A DNA stretch of 64,000 nucleotides from Motiliproteus coralliicola (GCF_003345655.1 NZ_QQOH01000001.1:1-64000); one strand, 5' to 3'; shown: positions 1 to 7,685, counted from the stretch's first letter. Numbers and translations: made by a program. The notes: generated by a model from the sequence alone, not told the origin.

Positions 1-179
<179 letters not shown>

Positions 180-271
180 AAAGCACAGTCACAGACGCTT
201 AATCGCTCTCGAACAGTCAGCCTTCAGCGCAGCAGTTACGGATTTCGAGGGCGCCAACACAGGGACAGCAG

Positions 272-1021
272 ATGATCGCAGGATTGGATTGGTCGGTGCT
301 ACTGGTATGTCTGCCGGTGGTGTTTGTGGCCGCACTAGTACGGGGCTACTCCGGTTTTGGCTTCTCGGCGTTGACGATTGCCAGTCTGTCGATCGTGATT
401 CCGCCGGTGCAGATCGTGCCGGCCATTCTATTGGTGGAGATCGTCGCCGGTATCGGCATGCTGCCGTCGATCTGGAAAGATATCGATTGGCGCCAGCTAC
501 GCTTGATCGGGTTTGGCGCCCTGTTTGCTACCCCGTTGGGGCTGGCGCTTCTAGCAGGATTACCCAGTCAATGGATGCGGATCCTGATCTCGGTGTTGAT
601 ACTGATCTGTGCGGTGCTGATCTGGCGTGGTTTCGGCATTCGCGGTGGTGATCGTGCCTCGGTGATCGGCTCGGCTGGGGTGGTTTCCGGGGCTTTGAAT
701 GGTGCCGCCGGTGTCGGAGGGTTGCCGTTGGTGGTGTTCTTCCTATCCAAGGAAGAAAGTGCGGCGACCGTGCGTGGTACCCTGATCACCTACCTGATCT
801 TGCTGGATATCTACACCTGCCTACTGGCCACGGGAAGTGGCATGATCGATTGGCAGGTGGTGCAATTGGCCGCGCTGTTCCTGATTCCGGTCGGTCTAGG
901 AACCCTGCTGGGCAATCGTCATTTCCTCAAGAGTCCACCGGAGTCGTTCCGTCGCATCGCCCTGGCGATGCTGATGTTGATATCCGGTGGTAGTCTGGGA
1001 CGCTCGCTGGTTAATCTCTAA
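272..1021 (+). CDS. tauE: TauE/SafE-family anion (probable sulfite) exporter
   Basis: A 249-residue, highly hydrophobic inner-membrane protein with about eight predicted membrane segments. The N-terminal half carries GYSGFGFSALTIAS and the C-terminal half the related GALNGAAGVGGLPLVVFF. This two-repeat pattern is typical of the TauE/SafE (DUF81) family. Members export sulfite, sulfoacetate or other anions formed during sulfonate breakdown. The ATG at 272 has only a weak purine-rich stretch upstream (agggacagcag). The gene lies 92 bp after the pta stop on the same strand, so a shared transcript is likely. The pta neighbour makes sulfite the most likely cargo, by inference. The family is broad and other anions are possible. 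Confidence 0.8.
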   Translation: MIAGLDWSVLLVCLPVVFVAALVRGYSGFGFSALTIASLSIVIPPVQIVPAILLVEIVAGIGMLPSIWKDIDWRQLRLIGFGALFATPLGLALLAGLPSQWMRILISVLILICAVLIWRGFGIRGGDRASVIGSAGVVSGALNGAAGVGGLPLVVFFLSKEESAATVRGTLITYLILLDIYTCLLATGSGMIDWQVVQLAALFLIPVGLGTLLGNRHFLKSPPESFRRIALAMLMLISGGSLGRSLVNL

Positions 1022-1194
1022 CCCTCTTCTCCATGCCGTCCAGACCAAAGTCTGGCTGGCAATGTTTGGTGTTTCATGCATCCCTTTTTGCTGTGTGGGA
1101 TTGGCTCCAACTGCAGTTTCTCGCTGGCCCTAACTTCTGCCAAAACCGCGGGCTTTAATGAGGGTTAATAACAACAACGACTTGGAGATTCGAT

Positions 1195-1494
1195 ATGGCC
1201 CTGCAGCGCTACGGCTTTATTGTTAAATCGGCTGATCTTGAAGTGATCAAGCACCACGCCTTTATCAAGAGCGAGCAGTTCGAGATGATGGTCGCCGGCG
1301 TGAACTCGGTCGAGATGGCGATCATGGCGGTTCAGGAGATGCTGACCCGCGAAGTCCAGCTGGTTGAGCTGTGCGGTGGTTTCAGCGCCGAAGACAGCGC
1401 GACCATCAGCGAAGCCATCAACGATCTGATTCCCATTGGTCGTGTGCAGTATTCCGACGAGGAGCGGGCGCGGTTGGCCCAGGCCTTGGCCTAA
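1195..1494 (+). CDS. DUF6506 family small protein
   Basis: A 99-residue soluble protein. It opens with ALQRYGFIVKS, has an invariant-looking VELCGGFSAEDSATISEAI in the middle and ends in a short charged helix. The LCGGF-plus-helix pattern and the length match what I recall of DUF6506 proteins; no biochemical role is known to me. The ATG at 1195 is preceded by cttggagattcgat (GGAG, 7 nt spacing). The gene lies between the exporter and the ThiM-like kinase on the same strand, 174 bp and 87 bp away, which suggests an accessory role in the same pathway. No membrane segment or signal peptide is seen. Confidence 0.7.
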   Translation: MALQRYGFIVKSADLEVIKHHAFIKSEQFEMMVAGVNSVEMAIMAVQEMLTREVQLVELCGGFSAEDSATISEAINDLIPIGRVQYSDEERARLAQALA

Positions 1495-1580
1495 CAGCTT
1501 CTTCGCCATCGTATCGTCTGAGCTCGGCGATCTAGATGAAGCCGAGCTGCCAGCACCAACCTAACGGCGGGAGAGTCACC

Positions 1581-2408
1581 ATGTCCAGCACACTCAATAT
1601 CCTATCTACCAATGCGAAGGAATCCGGCATCAAGCAGACTGCCGGTCAGACCATGCAGTCATTACGATTGCTGGCGCACCTGGGTCCGCGGATCCAGTGC
1701 ATCACCAATCCGGTAGCGATGGACTTCTCTGCCGACATCCTGTTGGCGGTGGGTGCGCAGACCTCGATGACCATGGGAATGGACGAGATCGCCGAATTCG
1801 TCACCAGTGCCGATTGCCTGTCGGTCAATACCGGTACCCTGGACAGCACCCGTCGCGCTGCCATCGATACCGCCGTACAGACCGCGATTGACTTTAATAA
1901 GCCATGGGTACTGGACCCTGTCTCAGTGCACGCCTCCTCGACCCGTCGTAGCTATGCTCAGGGGCTGCTGGAGTTCCGCCCTTCGGTGATCCGTGGCAAC
2001 TATGCCGAGATTCATGCACTGGCCAACGACGAATCGGCCAATGCGCCGCAGAAGCTGGCGCGTCAGACCGGTGCTGTGGTGGTCCAGTCGGGTGAAACGG
2101 ACCTGATCACCGATGGCCGCCGAACCCTGCTGATGACCAATGGTTCAGTACTGCAGACCCGGGTCGCCGCAATGGGCTGCGCCTCATCGGCGCTGATCGG
2201 TGGCTTCCTGGCGGTTAACCCCGATCCCTTTGAGGCAGCCGTTCATGCGTTGCTAACCATCGGCGTCGCCGCGGAAGAGTCGGTCAAACTGGGTACCGGT
2301 CCGGGCAGTTTCAAGATGCACCTGCTGGACTGCATCTACAACCTGAACGAAGACCTGCTGGTACAGCGAGGTCGTATCGTTCAGTGCGAAGAGGTTGCTG
2401 GCAGCTAG
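1581..2408 (+). CDS. hydroxyethylthiazole kinase-like protein (ThiM family)
   Basis: A 275-residue ribokinase-fold protein. Family signatures are IQCITNPVAMDFSADILLA near the N-terminus, WVLDPVSVHASS (substrate/Mg region), SVIRGNYAEIHAL, and MGCASSALIGGFLA around the active-site cysteine. ThiM phosphorylates 4-methyl-5-hydroxyethylthiazole for thiamine salvage. I prefer the ATG at 1581, preceded by GGCGGGAGAG, over the ATG at 1536, which adds 15 unconserved residues. Two points are odd. No thiE, thiD or TPP riboswitch is visible, and the usual residues just before GC are changed to AAM. With sulfonate genes upstream it may act on a different small alcohol, so the symbol is left blank. A strong terminator follows. 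Confidence 0.75.
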   Translation: MSSTLNILSTNAKESGIKQTAGQTMQSLRLLAHLGPRIQCITNPVAMDFSADILLAVGAQTSMTMGMDEIAEFVTSADCLSVNTGTLDSTRRAAIDTAVQTAIDFNKPWVLDPVSVHASSTRRSYAQGLLEFRPSVIRGNYAEIHALANDESANAPQKLARQTGAVVVQSGETDLITDGRRTLLMTNGSVLQTRVAAMGCASSALIGGFLAVNPDPFEAAVHALLTIGVAAEESVKLGTGPGSFKMHLLDCIYNLNEDLLVQRGRIVQCEEVAGS

Positions 2409-2442
2409 CCGTCACTGCTGTTCAGACCCTTCCATCGACTAC

Positions 2443-2472
2443 AAAAAAGCCCTGATACATCAGGGCTTTTTT
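2443..2472. terminator. bidirectional rho-independent terminator after the ThiM-like gene
   Basis: A nearly perfect inverted repeat: aaaaaagccctgat, a 2-nt loop, then atcagggctttttt. With an A-run on one side and a T-run on the other it should stop transcription in both directions. It ends the sulfonate/ThiM unit. It also sits just beyond the TAA of the displaced DUF2238 3' end on the minus strand (2474–2476), so it probably once served two converging genes. Confidence 0.9.
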
Positions 2473-2473
2473 A

Positions 2474-2559
2474 TTATTGGCGGGTGGAAAGCTGTTGCAG
2501 CTGCCGATCGTGGGGCTTGGCCAGCAACAGCACCGAACAGATCGCTCCCATCAACGCCC
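2474..2559 (-). pseudogene. displaced 3'-end copy of the DUF2238 gene
   Basis: Read on the minus strand this stretch encodes ALMGAICSVLLLAKPHDRQL followed by QQLSTRQ and TAA at 2474–2476. It matches the C-terminal end of the intact DUF2238 protein encoded further right. Bases 2495–2559 and 4230–4294 agree at 63 of 65 positions. The copy has no upstream part of the gene, yet it keeps an in-frame stop and a terminator directly behind. It therefore looks like the original gene end, cut off by an insertion that supplied a replacement end. Confidence 0.85.
2495..2559. repeat. 65-bp direct repeat, left copy
   Basis: Direct repeat with 4230–4294, 63 of 65 identical by eye (mismatches in ctgcc/ttgcc and aacag/aactg). 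It bounds a segment of about 1.67 kb holding the CPBP protease gene. The arrangement resembles attachment-site duplications left by elements that integrate into gene 3' ends. Confidence 0.85.
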
Positions 2560-3114
2560 CTTTTGTTATTTTGTTGTTGAATGATCGGCGCCTTGTCTAG
2601 GGAGTCGTTTCAGGCGACTTGGGCTGCTATGAGGTTGCTGGCTAAGCGGATCGATAGCAGCTCCTGCCATGTTGGGCCATCTTGTATAGCGCAAAGAACC
2701 TCTGCCACCCTAGTGATGTTGGGTACGGCAGCTCACAATAATTCATTTAATCACGTATCGAGAGCTTACTTAGTCTGGTCTTTGCCTTTGAGTGGGGCTC
2801 TTGTTGACTGGAATGGGGCGCGATAATCGCTCATTATCACTGGCTTAGGATAGCGCTTGGTCAAGATGCTGGGCCAGAGCAGCAGGATAGATCAACCGTC
2901 TCGTGTTAATCGGAGTAGAATGGCAGGTGATCTAACAGTTGCTGTAACGTAAGCCTTTTAAGTCGCCTTTGTCTATTAAATTAGTACGACATAAGAGTTA
3001 ACCCTAGTATTTAAGCTTTTTAAGTTAAAAGGTCACAAATATAGCTATAGCTGGAGATTGATTCTTCTTATAAATAACCCAATACGATATAAAGTTTTTA
3101 ATTAACTACCATTA

Positions 3115-3945
3115 ATGCAATTTTTTCCTGAAATCATCGTTTGGATTTTTCTCTTTATCGCGATCCTAACCATTGCGATGGAAAGAAAGGTTTGGCTGGT
3201 TTTCTTTTTCCTATCGATAGCATCAGCACTCTTGCTTGAAATACTTGAGATAACAGGAGTGATGATAGTTCTTGCTGGTATCTCAATCGCTTACTATGCA
3301 ACAAAACAAGTGGGATGGCGGTTATATCTTGTTCATTCGCTGCTGATCATCTGGGCGATCTTGCTGGCGACCCATCAGCTCCCCGGCTTTAATAACCTAA
3401 ATGTCATCGAACAAGCTGTAACTGGAGCTAATAGCGTACCTTTCAGCATGAGTCTCAACATCGATAAACCGATGTTGATTTTTGCTTTTATCCTTCTTTT
3501 ACCGGGTATGCTTGTAAAACCACCGAGTGGTAACAGGAACATATACGTAGTTCTTTCGGTTGTCAGCTTAATATCACTACCCTTGCTTGGTTGTTTGATG
3601 GGGTTGATTAAACCGGAAATAAGCGTGCCATCATGGATTATTCTGTTCGGATTGAATAACCTGCTGATTACCTGTGTGTCCGAGGAGGTTTTTTTTCGGG
3701 GCTACTTGCAGACTATATTTAGCCGGTATGGACAGGCTGTAGCCCTTGCGGGAAGCAGTTTGTTGTTTGGTCTTGCGCACTTTGCTGGCGGTATCGAGCT
3801 GATTATTCTGGCTACAGTTGCCGGTGCTTGTTATGGACTGATTTATCTAGCCACGGGCCGCTTATACATGGCGGTAGCCGCCCATTTCTCCTTTAATCTT
3901 TACCATTTAATTTTCTATACATTCCCTTTCGCAAGCAGCACTTAA
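3115..3945 (+). CDS. CPBP (CAAX-type) intramembrane metalloprotease
   Basis: A 276-residue membrane protein with about eight hydrophobic segments. It carries the three signatures of the CPBP/Abi family: EEVFFRGYL (E190, E191, R195), FGLAHF with H222, and HFSFN with H257 and N261. These residues form the metal-binding active site inside the membrane. Family members include Rce1-like proteases and bacterial proteins that process or give immunity to peptides. Base composition is much more AT-rich than nearby genes, suggesting acquisition. The ATG at 3115 has no clear Shine-Dalgarno sequence. Met22 at 3178 is an alternative but would shorten the first membrane segment. The substrate is unknown. 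Confidence 0.85.
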   Translation: MQFFPEIIVWIFLFIAILTIAMERKVWLVFFFLSIASALLLEILEITGVMIVLAGISIAYYATKQVGWRLYLVHSLLIIWAILLATHQLPGFNNLNVIEQAVTGANSVPFSMSLNIDKPMLIFAFILLLPGMLVKPPSGNRNIYVVLSVVSLISLPLLGCLMGLIKPEISVPSWIILFGLNNLLITCVSEEVFFRGYLQTIFSRYGQAVALAGSSLLFGLAHFAGGIELIILATVAGACYGLIYLATGRLYMAVAAHFSFNLYHLIFYTFPFASST

Positions 3946-3962
3946 GGAATCTGCGAAGAAGA

Positions 3963-4085
3963 CCTTGCGAGCTTCTGGCTTACAGCTTGGTTCGCAATCA
4001 AGGCGTCGCTTTGCAGTAATGTCTAGACCTTGCAAAAAGCGACAACACAGAGTGCGGATCAAGCTGTAAGCCCCGTAGGGCAAGG
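3963..4085. repeat. 123-bp long imperfect palindrome (attC-like shape)
   Basis: An inner perfect 13-bp inverted repeat, ggcttacagcttg (3977–3989) with caagctgtaagcc (4060–4072), encloses a second imperfect pair, gtcgctttgca with tgcaaaaagcgac. An outer pair ccttgc/gcaagg (3963–3968/4080–4085) extends it to about 123 bp. The folded shape resembles an integron attC site, but I do not find the RYYYAAC and GTTRRRY core boxes, so that identity is not supported. It lies between the CPBP gene and the right direct repeat. Confidence 0.6.
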
Positions 4086-4214
4086 CCTGAGAAAGAGCAC
4101 TCCGTTGTTGTAACCTTTGCTAAGGGCTACGGCCATTAACTGCAAATTACGCCTAGGATTTGCACTTTTCAGTCGCTTGCAGAAGCCGCAGAGACTTGTT
4201 CGCAGGTTCCCTAG

Positions 4215-4802
4215 CTAGCGTGCCAGACCTTGCAGTTGCCGATCGTGGGGCTTGGCCAGCAACAGCACCGAACTGATCGCTCCCATCAACGCCCAGCCCA
4301 TATCGGATTGGGTATCCCAGACATAGCCCTGGGTCCCCAGGAATGCTTCGGCATCTTCGCCGGTGGCCAGGGCCACCCACCACTCAATCAGCTCGTAGAA
4401 GGCGCTGAAGGCCAGGCAGATCGAGACGATGATAATCCCCATCCAGTAGCGGCCATTGACGACCTGCTTGCGGATCAGAATCTCGCGTGCGAGCAGTGCC
4501 GGGACGAAGCCTTGGAAGAAGTGGCCCACCTTGTCGTAGTTATTCCGTTCGGCGCCAAAGAGGCCGTCGAATAACGGCACCTCGGCATAGGTGTAGTGGC
4601 CGCCGACCATCAATACCACGCAGTGGGCCAAGATGAAGAAATAAAGAACTGGCGTCAGTCTGAAGCTATTGAAGGTCGCAGCCATCAGAACACCGCCAAT
4701 CATGGCGGGCAGGACCTCGAGAAACCAGGTGAACTGGTCCTTGGGCTCGATACCGGACCAGATGAGGGTAGCGCTGAAGATCAGTATCCAGAGGGCTTTG
4801 AT
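4215..4802 (-). CDS. DUF2238 (YjdF-type) membrane protein, apparent ATC start
   Basis: About five membrane segments with the family signatures VGGHYTYAEVPLF, NNYDKVGHFFQGFVPALLAR, FYELIEWWVAL and LGTQGYVWDTQSDM. No function is established. The first ATG (4703) would drop the conserved N-terminus. The frame is open and family-like for 33 more codons, beginning KALWILIFSATLIWSGIEPK and running through FTWFLEVLPAM. At the point where MKALW is expected the codon is ATC (4802–4800), 7 nt after a perfect AAGGAG. No ATG, GTG or TTG lies between it and the in-frame TAG at 4826. Either ATC is used, a G-to-C change crippled the start, or there is a sequence error. The 3' end appears to have been supplied by the inserted segment. 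Confidence 0.8.
   Translation of the reverse strand: MKALWILIFSATLIWSGIEPKDQFTWFLEVLPAMIGGVLMAATFNSFRLTPVLYFFILAHCVVLMVGGHYTYAEVPLFDGLFGAERNNYDKVGHFFQGFVPALLAREILIRKQVVNGRYWMGIIIVSICLAFSAFYELIEWWVALATGEDAEAFLGTQGYVWDTQSDMGWALMGAISSVLLLAKPHDRQLQGLAR
4230..4294. repeat. 65-bp direct repeat, right copy (inside DUF2238 3' end)
   Basis: Partner of 2495–2559. It encodes the last conserved residues of the functional DUF2238 frame; beyond it the C-terminus differs (LQGLAR here, LQQLSTRQ in the left copy). Confidence 0.85.
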
Positions 4803-4823
4803 GGTGGTGCTCCTTGAGGTTGT

Positions 4824-5216
4824 CTAGTCGAGGATGGCTAAGCCGTTGATCACCAAATATAAAACACCGCCACCGAAGGCGGCTATAGAGAACCACTGAC
4901 AACAGTAAAAAAGGTACCAGTAGATGGTTTTGCTGCCGCTTTCTCCTCGCTGTTCTCTACGTTGGGCGTGATGGGAGTGATGATAGCGTAAGAAGGGAAT
5001 GGCCAGCGCGGCAGTCAGTCCCAAGGCGAGCAAGGCAATGCCGCAGAGAGTGATCCGTGCCAGTTCCGGGCTGGTGGCCCAGATGGCTTGCAAGAAACCG
5101 AGTAGGGCAACGATGCCGCCGCCATTGACGATTAACAGTCCCTTGTAGGCTTCGGTCAACAGCCCGGCTCTCGATAGTGCGTACTCGGTGCCGCTGGGGC
5201 GTTGGTCGTTGCTCAT
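4824..5216 (-). CDS. hypothetical four-helix inner-membrane protein
   Basis: A 130-residue protein. It starts with a short polar N-terminus, then two hydrophobic hairpins: LLIVNGGGIVALLGFL with LCGIALLALGLTAALAIPFL, and WYLFYCCQWFSIAAFGGGVL with a final LVINGLAIL. A His/Arg-rich loop (HHSHHAQRREQRGES) lies between the hairpins. I do not recognise the family. The ATG is at 5216–5214. Its TAG stop (4826–4824) is 21 bp before the ATC start of the DUF2238 gene and in the same frame, so the two are probably co-transcribed and perhaps translationally linked. Confidence 0.65.
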   Translation of the reverse strand: MSNDQRPSGTEYALSRAGLLTEAYKGLLIVNGGGIVALLGFLQAIWATSPELARITLCGIALLALGLTAALAIPFLRYHHSHHAQRREQRGESGSKTIYWYLFYCCQWFSIAAFGGGVLYLVINGLAILD

Positions 5217-5354
5217 TGTGCAGTACTGATCGTGGAGAGTTTGGCCCGTCTGAGATCAGTATAGTGTGGGGATAGAGGAAGCAGCTTTGCTATAACGCAA
5301 GCCGCTGCGGTAACACGTGGCGGCTCGGGCGCAGGATATGATGATTTGCCAGGT

Positions 5355-5885
5355 TTATTGCTGAGCCGCTTGTCTGAACAACTCCTGCCCGAACCCTTTG
5401 GCGCTAGAAATCGCACGCGATCCCATGATGGACCAGCTATGGATAATGGCCTCGTGCAGGAACAGCAATTCATCTCGGTGACTTGTCAGACCGGTTGCTC
5501 GGACCAGTCCATCGCAGACCTCGAGCTTGTGCCTTTCCAGCATTTGATGCAGTAGTTCGCTGTCGGGGTGGGCGGCAACGGCGCTCTTGAACAGACAGCC
5601 CTGGGGGGCATTCTCCAGCATCCAGTTGCCGATACGCTCAAAGGCTTCATCCAGTGCTTGCGTTGGCGTGGTTGGCAGCCCATCGAGCAGGTGAGCAAGG
5701 TAGCGTTGATGGCGATGTTCCAACGCGGTGACCACCATTGCCTCCCGCGACGGGCAGTACTTGTAGAGGGTCCTTAAACTAACCTGGGTCGCCTCGCGAA
5801 GGCCATCGACGCCGATCTGAGCAAAGCCATGCTGAGCAAAGGCGCGTTCCAAGCCGGCGGCAATTTTCATCTGGGTCTCATTCAT
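5355..5885 (-). CDS. TetR/AcrR-family transcriptional regulator
   Basis: A 176-residue repressor. The N-terminal helix-turn-helix (residues 5–50: AAGLERAFAQHGFAQIGVDG, then VSLRTLYKYCPSREAM) fits TetR, followed by a C-terminal ligand-binding domain. I choose ATG at 5885; the frame extends to a TTG at 5894 without better support. It is divergent from the alcohol dehydrogenase-like gene, and the 67-bp gap holds two palindromic operator-like sites. The likely role is repression of that gene and of itself. The ligand is unknown, perhaps an electrophile or quinone given the partner. Confidence 0.85.
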   Translation of the reverse strand: MNETQMKIAAGLERAFAQHGFAQIGVDGLREATQVSLRTLYKYCPSREAMVVTALEHRHQRYLAHLLDGLPTTPTQALDEAFERIGNWMLENAPQGCLFKSAVAAHPDSELLHQMLERHKLEVCDGLVRATGLTSHRDELLFLHEAIIHSWSIMGSRAISSAKGFGQELFRQAAQQ

Positions 5886-5891
5886 CGTTGA

Positions 5892-5917
5892 CAAGGTAGA
5901 ACGATCACTCTACTTTG
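5892..5917. promoter_or_regulatory. TetR-type operator, site 1
   Basis: The palindrome caaggtaga–N8–tctactttg lies directly upstream of the tetR ATG. It shares its arms and the spacer start (acg) with the neighbouring site, which marks both as binding sites of one dimeric regulator. Confidence 0.75.
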
Positions 5918-5918
5918 G

Positions 5919-5942
5919 CAAGTAGAACGTTTGCTCTACTTG
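5919..5942. promoter_or_regulatory. TetR-type operator, site 2
   Basis: A perfect 8-bp-arm palindrome, caagtaga–acgtttgc–tctacttg, ending 10 bp before the oxidoreductase ATG. It is tandem with site 1, 27 bp centre to centre, so two repressor dimers could cover both start regions. Confidence 0.8.
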
Positions 5943-5952
5943 AGGAATAACT

Positions 5953-7026
5953 ATGAGTGCGATGCCCGCCAACATGCATGCCGTCTACCTGACTGGACAC
6001 GGTGGCTTTGACAAGCTCAGCTATGTGAGCGATGCGCCGATGCCGCAAGCTGGGACCGGAGAGGTGTTGATCCGTGTGGGGGCTGCCGGTATCAACAACA
6101 CGGACATCAATACCCGAATCGGTTGGTACTCGAAAACGGGAACCACTCAGCAAGGTAGTGAGCAGGGATTGGATGAAGCCGATGCTGACGACGGTGGTTG
6201 GGGTGGGGCGATCCAGTTTCCACGGATTCAGGGGGCGGATGTCTGCGGCCGGATCATTGCCGTGGGTGATGGGGTTTCCAGCGATCGTGTTGGCAAGCGG
6301 GTCCTGGTTGAGCCCTGTTTTCGTCAAGGTGAAGCCGATTTCTCCTATTTCGGTTCCGAGCATGATGGCGGCTTTGCCCAATACACCAAGGCACCAGCGC
6401 GCTTTTGCCATCGGGTGGAATGCGATTGGTCCGATGCTGAGCTGGCGACTATCCCTTGTTCCTATTCTACGGCCGAGAACCTGCTGACCCGTGCTGGGGT
6501 TGGCGACTCAGATACTGTGTTGGTCACCGGTGCATCTGGTGGTGTGGGTTCGGCGGCGGTACAGCTGGCTAAGCGGCGGGGAGTTCGTGTCCTCGCCATT
6601 GCGGGCGCCTCAAAGGCCGCCGATGTGCTCGCATTGGGGGCAGATGAAGTGATCCCTCGCGGTACGGACTTACTGGAGGTTTTGGGCGAGAACAGCGTTG
6701 ATGTGGTCGTAGATCTGGTGGCTGGCGAGCAGTGGCCGATGCTTCTTCAGGTGCTGAAACCGAGAGGGCGATACGCAGTGTCAGGTGCGATCGGCGGGCC
6801 GATGGTGCAGTTAGACGTTCGCACGCTCTATCTGAAAGACCTGAGCTTCTTTGGCTGCACCCTGTTGGAAAGCCAAGTCTTCCCCAATCTTATTGGCTAT
6901 ATCGAGCGCGGTGAAATTAGACCAGCCCTGGCAAAAAGTTACCCTCTGCAAGCGATCGTTGATGCGCAGCAAGAGTTTCTGGCCAAGGCACATACTGGCA
7001 AGCTGGTTTTAATTCCTGAACCCTGA
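5953..7026 (+). CDS. alcohol dehydrogenase/quinone oxidoreductase family protein (MDR superfamily)
   Basis: A 357-residue medium-chain dehydrogenase/reductase. The GroES-like N-terminal domain contains GEVLIRVGAAGINNTDINTR and GADVCGRIIAVGDGV. The NADP(H)-binding Rossmann motif is VTGASGGVGSAAVQLA (about residues 192–207). Members reduce or oxidise alcohols, quinones or enones. The ATG at 5953 follows tgaggaataact (GAGG with good spacing). The gene is divergent from tetR, with operators between them, so it is probably induced by the TetR ligand. The substrate cannot be told from the sequence. Confidence 0.85.
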   Translation: MSAMPANMHAVYLTGHGGFDKLSYVSDAPMPQAGTGEVLIRVGAAGINNTDINTRIGWYSKTGTTQQGSEQGLDEADADDGGWGGAIQFPRIQGADVCGRIIAVGDGVSSDRVGKRVLVEPCFRQGEADFSYFGSEHDGGFAQYTKAPARFCHRVECDWSDAELATIPCSYSTAENLLTRAGVGDSDTVLVTGASGGVGSAAVQLAKRRGVRVLAIAGASKAADVLALGADEVIPRGTDLLEVLGENSVDVVVDLVAGEQWPMLLQVLKPRGRYAVSGAIGGPMVQLDVRTLYLKDLSFFGCTLLESQVFPNLIGYIERGEIRPALAKSYPLQAIVDAQQEFLAKAHTGKLVLIPEP

Positions 7027-7174
7027 AATACAGAGCCGGGTTTTAAGTGCCCTGAAAGGGGCGCGCTCTAGTCTGGAAACCTTGCTGAAATTACCTCATG
7101 ATCAGGCACTCAATGGACGCCGGTGCGCTCCAAACCAGCCGCACTTTTTGGCAGTGATGCCTATCTGATTAGAA

Positions 7175-7666
7175 ATGAAGATGTACAGAATTCGTCAAGC
7201 AGAACAACACGATATATCCCGGATGGCAGAGCTTGAAGCGATCTGTTTTCCTGAGGCGGAAGCCGCCTCTTTAGACTCTTTTCAACAACGCTTTTCGGTA
7301 TTTGCCGAGTGTTTCTTTGTTCTGGAAGTTGAGGGTGTTGTCGTTGGTCATATCAATGGCTGTATCTACGATAAGCCGGAGCTACCCGATGAGCTATATT
7401 CGGACACCCGTCTGCATAATCCTGTAGGCGCCTACCAGACCGTGTTTGGGTTGGCGGTTGATCCGCATTATCAACGACGCGGTTATGCCTCGGCATTGAT
7501 TACACACTTTATCGACTTTAGCCGAGCTAACGGGCGCAAAGGCATGGTGCTGACCTGTAAGGATAAACTGGTCGGCTTCTATCAAAGCCTGGGTTTCATC
7601 CATCAAGGTGTTTCCGCTTCGAGTCATGGAGGCTCGAGCTGGAATGACATGCTGCTGACCTTCTGA
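7175..7666 (+). CDS. GNAT-family N-acetyltransferase
   Basis: A 163-residue GNAT-fold protein. The acetyl-CoA-binding motif is VDPHYQRRGYASALI (Q/RxxGxA) in the middle, with the later GFYQSLGFIHQGVS typical of the family's last strands. The N-terminal part (AELEAICFPEAEAAS) resembles arylalkylamine N-acetyltransferase-type GNATs. It would transfer an acetyl group to an amine; the substrate is unknown. The start at 7175 gives MKMYRIRQAE. A second ATG two codons on is equally possible. It stands alone, with a hairpin shared with the convergent lipoprotein gene behind it. Confidence 0.85.
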   Translation: MKMYRIRQAEQHDISRMAELEAICFPEAEAASLDSFQQRFSVFAECFFVLEVEGVVVGHINGCIYDKPELPDELYSDTRLHNPVGAYQTVFGLAVDPHYQRRGYASALITHFIDFSRANGRKGMVLTCKDKLVGFYQSLGFIHQGVSASSHGGSSWNDMLLTF

Positions 7667-7685
7667 GGTCTGAGTTTCGATCACC

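Larger units (their letters stand above)
2560..4229. mobile_element. putative 1.67-kb inserted segment (AT-richer island)
   Basis: The segment lies between the two 65-bp direct repeats. By eye it is clearly more AT-rich than its surroundings, especially 2930–3640. It contains one convincing gene (CPBP protease) and a long imperfect palindrome near its right end. Bases 2560–3114 show no gene I can support: the 81-codon frame at 2581–2826 lacks a ribosome-binding site and recognisable content. No integrase or transposase is encoded, so if this was an element it is non-autonomous or a remnant. Classification as a mobile element is inference from the flanking duplication. Confidence 0.5.

Noticed and set aside
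1495-1580. TPP riboswitch before the ThiM-like gene
   Set aside because: The gap is only 86 bp and lacks the CTGAGA and ACC-CTTGAACCTGATC-type boxes.
2581-2826. 81-codon open frame in the AT-rich segment
   Set aside because: No ribosome-binding site, no recognisable domain and mixed composition.
3963-4085. Calling the palindrome an integron attC site
   Set aside because: The RYYYAAC and GTTRRRY core boxes are not found and no integrase is present; kept only as a repeat.
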